This document shows, in pieces, positions 16,662 to 27,064 of a stretch of 64,000 bases of DNA. The translations under genes and the position numbers were made by a program. The stretch comes from Inquilinus sp042743185 (GTDB lineage: Bacteria; Pseudomonadota; Alphaproteobacteria; DSM-16000; Inquilinaceae), in NCBI RefSeq assembly GCF_042743185.1, contig NZ_JBHYMS010000003.1:1-64000 (forward strand). Reading direction: 5' to 3'. The notes beneath the pieces are model-generated. The model ran no database searches. It was given only the letters and a program-made list of their open reading frames with translations, and was not told the origin of the DNA. Position 1 is the stretch's first letter, and each line of letters opens with the position of its first letter.

Positions 16662-17858
16662 ATGGCCGTGCTGGTGATCGGGACCTGCGACACGAAGGCG
16701 GCGGAGCTGGCCTATGCCCGGGACTGCATCCGGGCGGCCGGCGCGGCGGCGCAGCTGGTCGATGTCGGCACCCGCGGCGGCGGGGACGAGGCCGATGTGA
16801 CCGCCGCCGAGGTCGCCGGCCACCACCCGGACGGAGTGGCCGCGGTGCTCGGCGCCACCGACCGCGGCGTGGCGGTATCGGCGATGGCGGCCGCGCTGAC
16901 GCGCTATCTGGCGACGCGCGACGACATCGACGCCGTGCTGGGGCTGGGCGGCACCGGCAACACCGCGCTGGTCACGGCGGCGCTGCGCGCCCTGCCGGTC
17001 GGGCTGCCGAAGCTGATGGTGTCGACCGTCGCCTCCGGCAATGTCGCGCCCTATGTCGGGGCGACGGACATCACAATGATGCATTCGGTGGTCGACATCG
17101 CCGGGCTGAACGCCATCAGCCGGCGGGTGATCGCCAACGCCGCCCATGCGGTGGCCGGCATGGCGACATGGCGGGCCGCTCCCGGCGCGGCCGACCGGCC
17201 GGCGATCGGCATGACCATGTTCGGCGTCACCACGCCCTGCGTGACCGAGGCCCGGCGCTTATTGGAGCAGGATCATGACTGCCTGGTGTTCCACGCCACC
17301 GGCACCGGCGGCCAATCGATGGAGAAGCTGGCCGATGGCGGCTTCCTGCGCGGCGTGATCGACGCCACCACCACCGAGGTCGCGGATTTCCTGGTCGGCG
17401 GCGTCTTCGCCTGCAGCGAGGACCGGTTCGGCGCGATCGCCCGCACCGGCCTGCCCTATGTCGGGTCGACCGGCGCCGCCGACATGGTGAATTTCGGCGC
17501 GATGGAGACGGTGCCGGAAAAATTCCGCGGCCGGCGCCTGCATGTCCACAACGCCCAGGTGACGCTGATGCGGACGACGCCGGAGGAGAATGCGGCGATC
17601 GGCGCCTGGATCGCCGCGCGGCTCAACCTCTGTCCCGGGCCGGTCCGCTTCCTGCTGCCGCTCGGCGGCGTCTCGGCCATCGACGCACCTGGCCAGCCCT
17701 TCCATGACCCCGCCGCCGACGAGGCCCTGTTCCAGGCCCTGCGCCGCGACCTGCGGCAGACCGCCGACCGGCGGCTGATCGAGCTGCCGCTGCACATCAA
17801 CGACCCGGAGTTCGCGGCCGCGCTGGTGCGCGAGTTCCGGGCGATCGTCACCCCGTGA
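16662..17858 (+). CDS. Tm-1-like ATP-binding domain protein (UPF0261)
   Basis: The 398-residue protein starts at an ATG with AGGGAGG nine bases upstream. It has the UPF0261 N-terminus VLVIGTCDTKAAELAYARD, then GLGGTGNTALVTAALRALPVGLPKLMVSTVASGNVAPYVG and a C-terminal half with GVTTPCV and FHATGTGGQSMEKL. The family shares an N-terminal ATP-binding fold with the tomato virus-resistance protein Tm-1; its bacterial function is unknown. It is coupled to the PEP-hydrolase-like gene (17-base gap), a pairing also known in fungi and plants as fused or neighbouring domains. Its location next to a sugar importer suggests a catabolic role, but this is inference. Confidence 0.88.
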   Translation: MAVLVIGTCDTKAAELAYARDCIRAAGAAAQLVDVGTRGGGDEADVTAAEVAGHHPDGVAAVLGATDRGVAVSAMAAALTRYLATRDDIDAVLGLGGTGNTALVTAALRALPVGLPKLMVSTVASGNVAPYVGATDITMMHSVVDIAGLNAISRRVIANAAHAVAGMATWRAAPGAADRPAIGMTMFGVTTPCVTEARRLLEQDHDCLVFHATGTGGQSMEKLADGGFLRGVIDATTTEVADFLVGGVFACSEDRFGAIARTGLPYVGSTGAADMVNFGAMETVPEKFRGRRLHVHNAQVTLMRTTPEENAAIGAWIAARLNLCPGPVRFLLPLGGVSAIDAPGQPFHDPAADEALFQALRRDLRQTADRRLIELPLHINDPEFAAALVREFRAIVTP

Positions 17859-17875
17859 TCCGAAGGACCGATAGG

Positions 17876-18706
17876 ATGACCCGTTTCGCCCGCGCCGACC
17901 TCCTGGCCCGGTTCCGCCGCATGGTCGAACGGCGGGAGCCGATCGTCGGCGGCGGCGCCGGCACCGGCCTGTCCGCCAAATGCGAGGAGGCCGGCGGCAT
18001 CGACCTGATCGTCATCTACAACTCCGGCCGCTACCGCATGGCCGGCCGCGGCTCGCTGGCCGGGCTGCTGGCCTATGGCAACGCCAACGAGATCGTGGTC
18101 GAGATGGCCCGCGAGGTGCTGCCGGTGGTGAAGCACACGCCAGTCATCGCCGGGGTCAACGGCACCGACCCGTTCCTGCTGACCGATCATTTCCTGGCCG
18201 GGCTCAAGGCCATGGGCTTCGCCGGGGTGCAGAACTTCCCGACCGTCGGCCTGATCGACGGCACCTTCCGCCAGAACCTGGAGGAGACCGGGATGGGCTA
18301 TGGGCTGGAGGTCGAGATGATCGCCCGCGCCCACGCCCTCGATCTCCTGACCACGCCCTATGTGTTCTCGGCCGCGGAGGCGGTGGCGATGGCCGAGGCC
18401 GGGGCCGACATCATCGTGCCGCATATGGGCCTGACCACCGGCGGCGCGATCGGTGCCGAGACGGCCAAGACCTTGGACGACTGCGTCGCCCTGGTCGACG
18501 ACTGGGCCGCGGCGGCGCTGGCGGTCCGCCCGGACATCATCGTGCTGTGCCATGGCGGGCCGATCGCGACGCCGGAGGACGCCGCCTACGTCCTGCAGCG
18601 CTGCCGCCATTGCCATGGCTTCTACGGCGCCAGCTCGATGGAGCGGCTGCCGACCGAGCAGGCCCTCACCGCCCAGACCCGCGCCTTCAAGCAGGTGACG
18701 TTCTGA
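17876..18706 (+). CDS. Phosphoenolpyruvate hydrolase-like TIM-barrel protein
   Basis: The 276-residue product has the features of the PEP_hydrolase Pfam family: GGGAGTGLSAKCEEAGGIDLIVIYNSGRYRMAGRGSLAGLL near the N-terminus, VIAGVNGTDPF, GVQNFPTVGLIDGTFR and a C-terminal GFYGASSMERLP. The ATG at 17876 has AAGGA upstream; a GTG at 17855 would overlap the preceding gene and add seven residues. The family is poorly characterised. The only reaction attached to it by name is PEP phosphatase/hydrolase-like, and a carboxyl phosphonoenolpyruvate-type chemistry cannot be excluded. The pairing with UPF0261 is conserved, so the two probably act together. Confidence 0.85.
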   Translation: MTRFARADLLARFRRMVERREPIVGGGAGTGLSAKCEEAGGIDLIVIYNSGRYRMAGRGSLAGLLAYGNANEIVVEMAREVLPVVKHTPVIAGVNGTDPFLLTDHFLAGLKAMGFAGVQNFPTVGLIDGTFRQNLEETGMGYGLEVEMIARAHALDLLTTPYVFSAAEAVAMAEAGADIIVPHMGLTTGGAIGAETAKTLDDCVALVDDWAAAALAVRPDIIVLCHGGPIATPEDAAYVLQRCRHCHGFYGASSMERLPTEQALTAQTRAFKQVTF

Positions 18707-18734
18707 CGGGGCCGGGGCTCCGGCTCAGGCCCCG
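18707..18734. terminator. GC-rich hairpin between convergent genes
   Basis: CGGGGCC (18707-18713) pairs perfectly with GGCCCCG (18728-18734) around a 14-base loop. It spans the gap between the PEP-hydrolase-like gene and the convergent sialidase-like gene. There is no T tract on either strand, so a role in termination or transcript end protection is only suggested. Confidence 0.35.
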
Positions 18735-19897
18735 CATCCGTCGATCCAGCCGGGGGCGAGGCGCACATACTTGATCGCCCGCCGGTGCCAGGTGAAGGCC
18801 AGGTGGAGCGCCCCGTCCGGCCCCTCCAGCAGGGCCGGATAGGACAGCTCGCTGTTGCGGCCGTCGAGCGAGTTGTTGGTCAGGCAGGTTCCCGGGCCGT
18901 CCTCGACGATCCGGCGCAGGGGGAAGCTGCGGCCCTCATCCTCCGAGACGCAGAGGGCCAGCGGCGCGCGCGGCACGCCCCAGACCGGCGAGCACCCACC
19001 CTCGGCGTCGGGGCGCGAATCGCCTTCGCCGATCTCGTCGTAGAGCGACCGGCGCCGGTCCTGCGAGGTGGCGGCCGAGGACGGGTTGCACAGCAGCGCG
19101 ACACGGCCGTCGGACAGGCGGATGGCGACGATCGAGGAGTTGTTGTTCGGCACGTCGGTGGGCTGAGGCACCGACCATGCGCGCCCGCCATCCAGGCTGT
19201 CCGACCGGTGCACGAAATCTGCCTGTCGGCGGCGGTAAAAGGCCACGACGCGCCCGCCCCCGAGCGGCACCAGCGTCATGTGCACCGAGCCGACCGAGCC
19301 GGATATTTCGGTGAGATCCCAGCTCTCGCCGCGGTCGCGGCTGACGGCGAGCGCGGAGGTGTCGTGGCTGCCGGTCCAGCGCCGGCCGGGCAGCCCGACG
19401 CAGCGGAACACCGGCATCACCCAGGCGCCGTCGTCGCGCACCACGATCGGCGCCCGCACGAAGCTGCCGCGCGGCAGGTCGAGCTCGCGCGCCGGCCCGG
19501 CGGAGAGCCGCCCGTCGGCGAGGTCGAGCGCCCGCCAGCGCAGCAGGCATTCGTCCTGGTTGCCCGCGGGCTGCGCGGTGTGGACCAGGGCCACGCCTCC
19601 GTCCGGATCGGTGAAGATCACCGGGTTCTGCTCGGACCGCGCGGGATCGCCGCTCGCCTGAAGCGGGGCGGTCCATTGCGCGGCGCCAGGCGCCAGGGCC
19701 GAGACGCGGATGGAGATGTCCGACGCCCCTTCGATGGTGCCGCCGAACCAGGCGCAGGCGAGCGAACCATCCGGCAGGAAAGCGAGGAAGGCGGCGTGGT
19801 TCTGCGCCACGGGCGACGGCAGGAAGGCCTCGAGCCGCCCCGCCGGACCGGGGGCGACGACACCCGTCATGCGCGCGGCAATCTCATCGGGGCTCAA
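18725..19897 (-). CDS. BNR/Asp-box sialidase-like protein
   Basis: The 390-residue protein has three Asp-box repeats (SxDxGxxW/F): SRDRGESW at 186-193, SLDGGRAW at 234-241 and SEDEGRSF at 318-325, consistent with a six-bladed propeller of the sialidase superfamily. There is no signal peptide, so it is cytoplasmic, and it is not a classical secreted neuraminidase. The TTG start at 19897 is preferred because GGGAGGG lies five bases upstream; an ATG at 19870 would remove nine residues. It is divergent from a Dpp-type importer, so it may process the imported glycoside or sugar acid. The substrate is unknown. Confidence 0.85.
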   Translation of the reverse strand: MSPDEIAARMTGVVAPGPAGRLEAFLPSPVAQNHAAFLAFLPDGSLACAWFGGTIEGASDISIRVSALAPGAAQWTAPLQASGDPARSEQNPVIFTDPDGGVALVHTAQPAGNQDECLLRWRALDLADGRLSAGPARELDLPRGSFVRAPIVVRDDGAWVMPVFRCVGLPGRRWTGSHDTSALAVSRDRGESWDLTEISGSVGSVHMTLVPLGGGRVVAFYRRRQADFVHRSDSLDGGRAWSVPQPTDVPNNNSSIVAIRLSDGRVALLCNPSSAATSQDRRRSLYDEIGEGDSRPDAEGGCSPVWGVPRAPLALCVSEDEGRSFPLRRIVEDGPGTCLTNNSLDGRNSELSYPALLEGPDGALHLAFTWHRRAIKYVRLAPGWIDGCGA

Positions 19898-19947
19898 CGG
19901 TCCCTCCCAGATCGTGAATGGGCCGCACGATGCTGGCCGGGCAATCG

Positions 19948-19960
19948 GTTGTCAAGTTGT
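19948..19960 (-). promoter_or_regulatory. 13-base operator-like element facing the sialidase-like gene
   Basis: The minus strand reads ACAACTTGACAAC. It differs from the copy at 20067-20079 at one position and from the copy at 4429-4441 at two. TTGACA inside it (19955-19950) lies 53 bases before the TTG start and may be a -35 hexamer, but no good -10 follows at standard spacing. Confidence 0.5.
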
Positions 19961-20066
19961 ATCGCCGACTTCCCGAGACATCGGATCCAATAAATTATCT
20001 TCTATTTCAAATCGTTAAATACACTCTCCACCATGTGATGAACCTCACTGGCGCAACCAAAAAACC

Positions 20067-20101
20067 ACAAGTTGACAACACGCAGCCGGAAACCTCATAG
20101 T
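20067..20101 (+). promoter_or_regulatory. Candidate promoter with 13-base element facing the importer
   Basis: ACAAGTTGACAAC (20067-20079) contains TTGACA (20072-20077). CATAGT (20096-20101) follows after 18 bases, matching four of six -10 positions. The start codon is at 20190. The element is opposed to the copy at 19948-19960, with 106 bases between them. Confidence 0.5.
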
Positions 20102-20189
20102 CCGGGCAACAGGAAGGCGGGCATGCGGGAATCCTCGGCGGCATCGCCGCGCCCGGATGCCGGAACGACCATCGTCAGGGAGGCCAAGG

Positions 20190-21695
20190 GTGTTGCCCAG
20201 ATTTCCGCTGATCGGCGCCGCGCTGGCGGTGCTGTCCTTCGGCCCGGCCTTCGCGCAGGCGAAGTCCGACGTCACCATCGTGCTGGGCGAGGACGTCGAC
20301 CTGGTCGAGCCCTGCATGGCGACGCGCTCCAACATCGGCCGCATCATCCTGGAGAATGTCTCGGAGACGTTGACCGAGCTGGATGTGAGCGGCGGCAAGG
20401 GCCTGGCGCCGCGGCTGGCGGAGAGCTGGGAGGCGGTCAACGACAAGACCTGGCGCTTCCATCTGCGCCAGGGCGTCACCTTCTCCGACGGCACGGCCTT
20501 CGATGCCAATGACGTCAAGCACTCGCTCGAGCGCGCCCTGAGCGACAAGATCAGCTGCGAGGCGGCGCGCTATTTCGGCGGCATGACGATCTCGGCCCAG
20601 GTGGTGGACGATCACACCGTCGACATCACCACCGACCCCGCCCAGCCGATCCTGCCGCTGCTGATGTCGCTCTTGACCATCGTGCCGTCCGAGACGCCGG
20701 TCGAGTTCACGCGCAAGCCGGTCGGCACCGGCCCCTATGCGCTGTCGGAATGGACGCCCGGGCAGCGGATCGTCCTCGAACGCCGCGACGGCTACTGGGG
20801 CAAGCCGCCGGCCGTGACCAGGGCGACCTACGTGTTCCGCCCGGACTCCGCCGTCCGCGCGGCGATGGTGGAGACGGGCGAGGCCGACATCGCGCCGTCG
20901 ATCTCGGAGCAGGACGCCACCAACGCCGCGACCGACTTCTCCTATCTGAACTCCGAGACCTTCTACCTGCGGCTCGACCATTCGATGCCGCCGCTGAATG
21001 ACAAGCGTGTGCGCCAGGCGCTGAACATGGCGGTCGACCGCGAGGCCTTCATCGGCACGATCCTGCCGAAGGGGACGGAGCTGGCGACCGCCATCGTCCC
21101 GCCGACCACGCTGGGCTGGAACAAGGACGTCAAGGCACCGGCCTATGACCTGGACGGGGCGAAGGCCCTGCTGGCCCAGGCGAAGGCCGACGGCGTGCCG
21201 GTCGACACCAGGCTGGAGCTGGTCGGCCGCACCAACACCTTCCCGAACGTCACCGAGGTGATGGAGGCGCTGCTCGGCATGCTCCAGGAAGCCGGCTTCA
21301 ACGTCGACCTGAAGATGCACGAGGTGGCGGAGTTCGAGGGCCTCTACTCCAAGCCCTACCCGGCAGGCCGCGCGCCGCAGCTGGTCGCGGCGCAGCACGA
21401 CAACGCCAAGGGCGATCCGGTCTTCTCGATGTACTTCAAGTACCATTCGCAAGGCCGGCAGTCGGGCATCAGCGACCCGAAGGCCGACGAGCTGATCGCG
21501 AAGGCCAGCGCCGCCTCCGGCGACGAGCGCGCCAGGCTGTGGTCCCAGCTGTTCGCCTATCTCCACGACGACGTGGTGGCGGACGTGCTGCTGTTCCACA
21601 TGGTCAGCTTCGCCCGGGTGAACGAGCGGATCGACTTCAAGCCGACCATCGCCACCAACTCGCAGCTCCAGCTCGCCGAGATCGGCTTCAAATAG
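20190..21695 (+). CDS. Peptide/solute ABC importer periplasmic binding protein (SBP family 5)
   Basis: The 501-residue protein starts at a GTG six bases after AGGGAGG. A signal peptide follows (about residues 1-24, ending AFAQ). Family 5 features are ETLTELDVSGGKGLAPRLAESWE, FHLRQGVTFSDGTAFDANDVKHSLERAL and KRVRQALNMAVDREAFI. An ATG at 20157 is in frame but would place eleven charged residues before the signal peptide. Family members bind oligopeptides, nickel, or glycosides and opines; the adjacent sialidase-like gene hints at a sugar-containing ligand. Confidence 0.92.
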   Translation: MLPRFPLIGAALAVLSFGPAFAQAKSDVTIVLGEDVDLVEPCMATRSNIGRIILENVSETLTELDVSGGKGLAPRLAESWEAVNDKTWRFHLRQGVTFSDGTAFDANDVKHSLERALSDKISCEAARYFGGMTISAQVVDDHTVDITTDPAQPILPLLMSLLTIVPSETPVEFTRKPVGTGPYALSEWTPGQRIVLERRDGYWGKPPAVTRATYVFRPDSAVRAAMVETGEADIAPSISEQDATNAATDFSYLNSETFYLRLDHSMPPLNDKRVRQALNMAVDREAFIGTILPKGTELATAIVPPTTLGWNKDVKAPAYDLDGAKALLAQAKADGVPVDTRLELVGRTNTFPNVTEVMEALLGMLQEAGFNVDLKMHEVAEFEGLYSKPYPAGRAPQLVAAQHDNAKGDPVFSMYFKYHSQGRQSGISDPKADELIAKASAASGDERARLWSQLFAYLHDDVVADVLLFHMVSFARVNERIDFKPTIATNSQLQLAEIGFK

Positions 21696-21722
21696 GCGAT
21701 CCCAGCAGAAGGCGGACCGGGA

Positions 21723-22637
21723 ATGCTGAAACTCCTGAGGCAGCGCACGCTGGCCAGCCTGGCTTCCCTGGTCGGCCTGATCGTGCTGGTGTTCTTCCTG
21801 TCGCGGCTGACCGGCGACCCGACGTCGCTGTTCCTGCCGATCGACGCCTCCCAGGAGATGCGCGACCAGTTCCGCCGGATCCATGGCCTGGACGACCCGC
21901 TGCTGCTGCAGTTCGGCCGCTATCTCTGGGACCTGCTGCACCTCGATTTCGGCGAATCGATCCGCAAGGCGCGGCCGGCGATCGACGTGGTGCTCGAAGG
22001 CTTCGCCTGGACCCTGCAGCTGGCACTGATCACCATGGCGCTGGTGATGGCGGCGGCGGTGGCGGTCGGGTCGCTGGCCGCCTTCCGCATCGGCGGCGCC
22101 TTCGACCGCCTGGCCTCCACCGTCTCCCTGGTCGCCGCGGCCGCGCCGGATTTCTGGATCGCGATCGTCGCCATCGTCCTGTTCTCGATCAATCTCGGCT
22201 GGCTGCCCACCTCCGGCACCGGCACGCCGTGGCACTGGATCCTGCCGATCGCCGTGCTGTTCATCCGGCCCTTCGGCCTCCTGGTGCAGGTGGTGCGCGG
22301 GTCGATGCTGTCCGCGTTCGGCTCGGCCTATGTGAAGACGGCGCGCGCCAAGGGCGTCAGGAACACCTCCATCATCTTCGTCCACACGCTGCGCAACGCC
22401 GTGCTGCCGGTGATCACGGTGATGGGCGACCAGGCGGCGGCCCTGCTGAACGGCGCGGTGGTGGTCGAGACCATCTTCGGCTTCCCCGGCGTCGGCAAGC
22501 TGATGATCGACGCCATCCTGCAGCGCGACTTCAACGTCATCCTGGCCGCCATCACGGTGACCGCGGTCGCCATCTTCGTCATGAATCTGCTGATCGACCT
22601 CGCCTATGCCGTCCTCGATCCCCGCATCCGGCAGTAG
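21723..22637 (+). CDS. Dpp/Opp-type ABC importer permease, DppB class
   Basis: The 304-residue inner-membrane protein has the DppB-type N-terminal helix with FFLSRLTGDPTSLFLP, the coupling loop YVKTARAKGVRNTSIIFVHTLRNAVLPVI near residue 200, and FGFPGVGKLMIDAILQRDF near residue 255. It follows the binding protein by 27 bases with a purine-rich ribosome-binding site. It should pair with the DppC-class product. Confidence 0.93.
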   Translation: MLKLLRQRTLASLASLVGLIVLVFFLSRLTGDPTSLFLPIDASQEMRDQFRRIHGLDDPLLLQFGRYLWDLLHLDFGESIRKARPAIDVVLEGFAWTLQLALITMALVMAAAVAVGSLAAFRIGGAFDRLASTVSLVAAAAPDFWIAIVAIVLFSINLGWLPTSGTGTPWHWILPIAVLFIRPFGLLVQVVRGSMLSAFGSAYVKTARAKGVRNTSIIFVHTLRNAVLPVITVMGDQAAALLNGAVVVETIFGFPGVGKLMIDAILQRDFNVILAAITVTAVAIFVMNLLIDLAYAVLDPRIRQ

Positions 22638-23557
22638 TCCCGTGGCCGACGCGCCGCCCGCGACGGCTCCCGCTCCGGACGCCTGGTCGCCCGGTCGCGT
22701 CCTGCGCATGCTGTGGCGGGACAAGCTCGCCTTCGCCGCTGCGATCGTCCTGGTCGTGGTCGTGCTGTGCGCGATCCTGGGGCCGCATTTCCTGACCGAA
22801 GCCGCGTCGGCGCAGAATCTGCGCGGCCGCAACGCGCCGCCCTTCTCGCTCGGCCGCGGCTGGCTGTTCGTGCTCGGCGCCGACGCGCTGGGCCGGCCGC
22901 TGCTCGCGCGCATCGTCGTGGCGGCGCAGAACACGCTGGCGGTGGCGGCGGGCGCGGTGCTGTGCTCGGCCGTCCTGGGCGCGGCCCTGGGCCTGGTCGC
23001 CGGATATGGCGGCCGGCGCACCAGCCAGGCGATCATGCGGCTGGCCGACGTGATCATGTCCTTCCCGTCGCTGCTGCTGGCCGTGGTCGTGCTCTATGTG
23101 CTGGCGCCCTCGGTCGCCAACCTCGTGATCGTGCTCGCGATCACCCGCATCCCGGTCTATCTGCGCACCACCCGGGCCGAGGTGCTGGAGATCCGCGAGC
23201 GCATGTTCGTGCAGGCGGCGAAGGTGATGGGCGCCTCGCACCGGCGCATCGTCCTGCGCCACATCCTGCCGATCGTGCTGCCGACCCTCCTGACCATCGC
23301 CACGCTCGACTTCGCCTTCGTCATGCTGGCGGAATCCTCGCTGTCCTTCCTCGGCATCGGCATCCAGCCGCCGGAGATCACCTGGGGGCTGATGGTCAGC
23401 CAGGGGCGGGAGTACCTGCGCAACGCGTGGTGGCTCGCCTTCTGGCCGGGCTTGGCCATCATCCTGACCACCCTGTCCCTGAACCTGCTGTCGAACTGGC
23501 TGCGCGTCGCCCTCGACCCGGTGCAGCGCTGGCGGCTCGAGACGAGGGCGAAGACGA

Positions 23558-23565
<8 letters not shown>
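22606..23565 (+). CDS. Dpp/Opp-type ABC importer permease, DppC class
   Basis: The product is 319 residues from the ATG at 22606, which overlaps the DppB gene by 32 bases. A GTG at 22642 just after the DppB stop would give 307 residues and is an equally good start. The N-terminus is a proline/alanine-rich cytoplasmic tail before the first helix. DppC features are LGADALGRPLLARIVVAAQNTL and the coupling loop FVQAAKVMGASHRRIVLRHILP near residue 205. Confidence 0.92.
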
Positions 23566-25174
<1,609 letters not shown>

Positions 25175-25189
25175 AGCCGCCTGCGGCCC

Positions 25190-27064
25190 CTAGCCCGGCT
25201 TCGGCAGGCCGGCCAGGCTTTCCACCGGCACCACCGGCAGCACGATCCTGGACGGATGCGCGCGGTCGAGATGGATCCGGTTGGTCGCCACCCGCTTCAG
25301 CCGCCCCGTGCCCTCCGGCTCGCCGCTGTTCGGGTTGACGTCGTATTTCGGGAAGTTGCTGGAGGAGATGTCGAGCCGGATGCGGTGGCCGGCCTTGAAC
25401 AGGTTGGCGGTGGCGAAGGGCTCGATGGTGATGGCGTAGACCCGCCCCGGCTCCAGCGGCGATGGGCTTTCCCAGCTGTCGCGGTAGCGGCAGCGCAGGA
25501 TGCCATCGGTCAGGTTCAGGGCGAAGCCCTTCGGGTCGTCGGCGGTCGGCGGATGCACGTCGATCAGCTTGGCGGTGAAGTCCGTGTCCGGCGCGTCGGA
25601 GGAGACGAAGAGCCGGACCTCGATCGGCCCGACCACCGCCATGTCCCCGGCCAGCGGCTCGGTCTCGAACACCACCACGTCGGGGCGGGCGGACAGCGGC
25701 AGGCCGGGCCGGCGGCTGCCGAAGAAGCGCTCGCCCTCGGTCTGGTCGAAGCCGCCGCCCTCGAACACCGGCTGGCCGGAGGTCAGGGCGCCGCCGATGG
25801 TCGGCACCGGGTTCGCCGGGTCGAACTGGTAGGCGATCGACGCCTCCGCCGCCTCCGGCACCGCCGGGTCCAACCGGCCGTCGGCATGCAAATGGTAGTC
25901 GGTGAAGACGGTGCCGGGCAGCGGCCAGTCCGCCGCCGCGATCCAGCGCCCGCCATGGTCCAGCCGGCCCTCCGCCGTGCGCCGGCCGCTGCCGCCGCCC
26001 ATCAGGAACAGCCGCGCCGCCGGCTCCGCCTCCGCGCCGTTGCCGACGCCCTTCAGCCAGCGGTCGAACCAGCGGCGGCGGAAGTCGAGCCAGCTGGTGG
26101 TGACGTTGCCGTCGATCGTCGCCGCCGGCCCGAACTCGGTGTCGCCCGAGAAGGTGGTGTTGCGGTTGCCGTGCAGCCACGGGCCCATGATCAGCTTGAC
26201 CGGCGCCGACCGGCCGCTGAGGGCGGCAAAATTCTCCATCGTGGTGCGGACATAGGCGTCGTACCAGCTGGACATCAGCACCATGGGCACGTCCGGGAAG
26301 CGGTCGTACCAGCCCTCGGCATAGATGCCGAGCTGCTTCCAGTAGTCGCCGAACGACCCCTGGGTCCATTGCTCGAACAGATAGGCCTCGTAGTCCGGCA
26401 CCGCGCGCACCGGCGAATGGGCCGGCCGCCAGGGCATGGCGGCGAACCAGGCGCGCAGATCCTCGGCCTCCAGCGCCGCCATCACCTTGGGATCGGCCAG
26501 CGCCGCCGGGCTCTCCTTGGCCTGGTTGAAGGCCCAGGTCGCCTGCTTCAGCTCGAAGGCGCCGCCCTGGCGGATGCCGCAATGGTAGGCGTTCGAGAAG
26601 CCGCCCGAATCCACCACCATGCAGGCCAGGCCCGGCGGGTTCAGGCAGGCCAGCGCGAACTGGGTGTGGGCGGCGTAGGACAGGCCCATGGTGCCGACCT
26701 TGCCGTTCGACCAGGGCTGGGCCGTGATCCATTCGACCGTGTCGTAACCGTCCGGCCCTTCGGAGGTGTACTTCGTGAACACTCCCGCGGAGCCGTGGCG
26801 GCCGCGGCAATCCTGGTAGACCACGGCATAGCCGGCGCGGACGAAATGCGCCGCCACCTGCGGCCGGGTCATCGGCCCGTCCATCCCGACCCCGATCTCG
26901 GAGCGCGACAGCTCGGCCTTGCCGTAGGGCGTGCGCTCCAGGATCGCCGGCAGCGGGGCGTCGACGCCGATGCGGTGGCCGGCCGGCAGGTACACGTCGG
27001 TCGCCAGCCGCACGCCGTCGCGCACGGTGACCATCCGGTCGCGCAGCACCTGGATCTCGCTCAC
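25190..27064 (-). CDS. CocE/NonD-family hydrolase (X-Pro dipeptidyl-peptidase S15-like)
   Basis: The 624-residue protein has an alpha/beta-hydrolase domain with nucleophile Ser129 in MGLSYAAHTQ, acid Asp269 in SSWYDAY and His298 in GPWLHG. A C-terminal jelly-roll domain (about 400-620) ends in the family's RLKRVATNRIHLD region. Relatives include cocaine esterase, glutaryl-7-ACA acylase and X-Pro peptidases. No signal peptide is seen, so it acts in the cytoplasm. The GTG start overlaps the binding-protein stop (GTGA). Translational coupling to an importer suggests that it hydrolyses the imported ester, amide or peptide. Confidence 0.92.
   Translation of the reverse strand: MSEIQVLRDRMVTVRDGVRLATDVYLPAGHRIGVDAPLPAILERTPYGKAELSRSEIGVGMDGPMTRPQVAAHFVRAGYAVVYQDCRGRHGSAGVFTKYTSEGPDGYDTVEWITAQPWSNGKVGTMGLSYAAHTQFALACLNPPGLACMVVDSGGFSNAYHCGIRQGGAFELKQATWAFNQAKESPAALADPKVMAALEAEDLRAWFAAMPWRPAHSPVRAVPDYEAYLFEQWTQGSFGDYWKQLGIYAEGWYDRFPDVPMVLMSSWYDAYVRTTMENFAALSGRSAPVKLIMGPWLHGNRNTTFSGDTEFGPAATIDGNVTTSWLDFRRRWFDRWLKGVGNGAEAEPAARLFLMGGGSGRRTAEGRLDHGGRWIAAADWPLPGTVFTDYHLHADGRLDPAVPEAAEASIAYQFDPANPVPTIGGALTSGQPVFEGGGFDQTEGERFFGSRRPGLPLSARPDVVVFETEPLAGDMAVVGPIEVRLFVSSDAPDTDFTAKLIDVHPPTADDPKGFALNLTDGILRCRYRDSWESPSPLEPGRVYAITIEPFATANLFKAGHRIRLDISSSNFPKYDVNPNSGEPEGTGRLKRVATNRIHLDRAHPSRIVLPVVPVESLAGLPKPG

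Larger units (their letters stand above)
19898..20189. other. Divergent regulatory gap, sialidase-like gene / Dpp-type importer
   Basis: This 292-base gap holds no gene. It is markedly AT-rich in its centre (about 19961-20100), unlike the surrounding coding DNA. It carries two opposed copies of the 13-base element described at 19948 and 20067, one facing each divergent gene, and the ribosome-binding sequence AGGGAGG at 20177-20183 for the GTG start at 20190. Confidence 0.7.

Noticed and set aside
20175..23057. Minus-strand open frame of 960 codons opposite the Dpp-type importer genes
   Set aside because: It is the antisense shadow of three recognised genes and has biased composition without domains.
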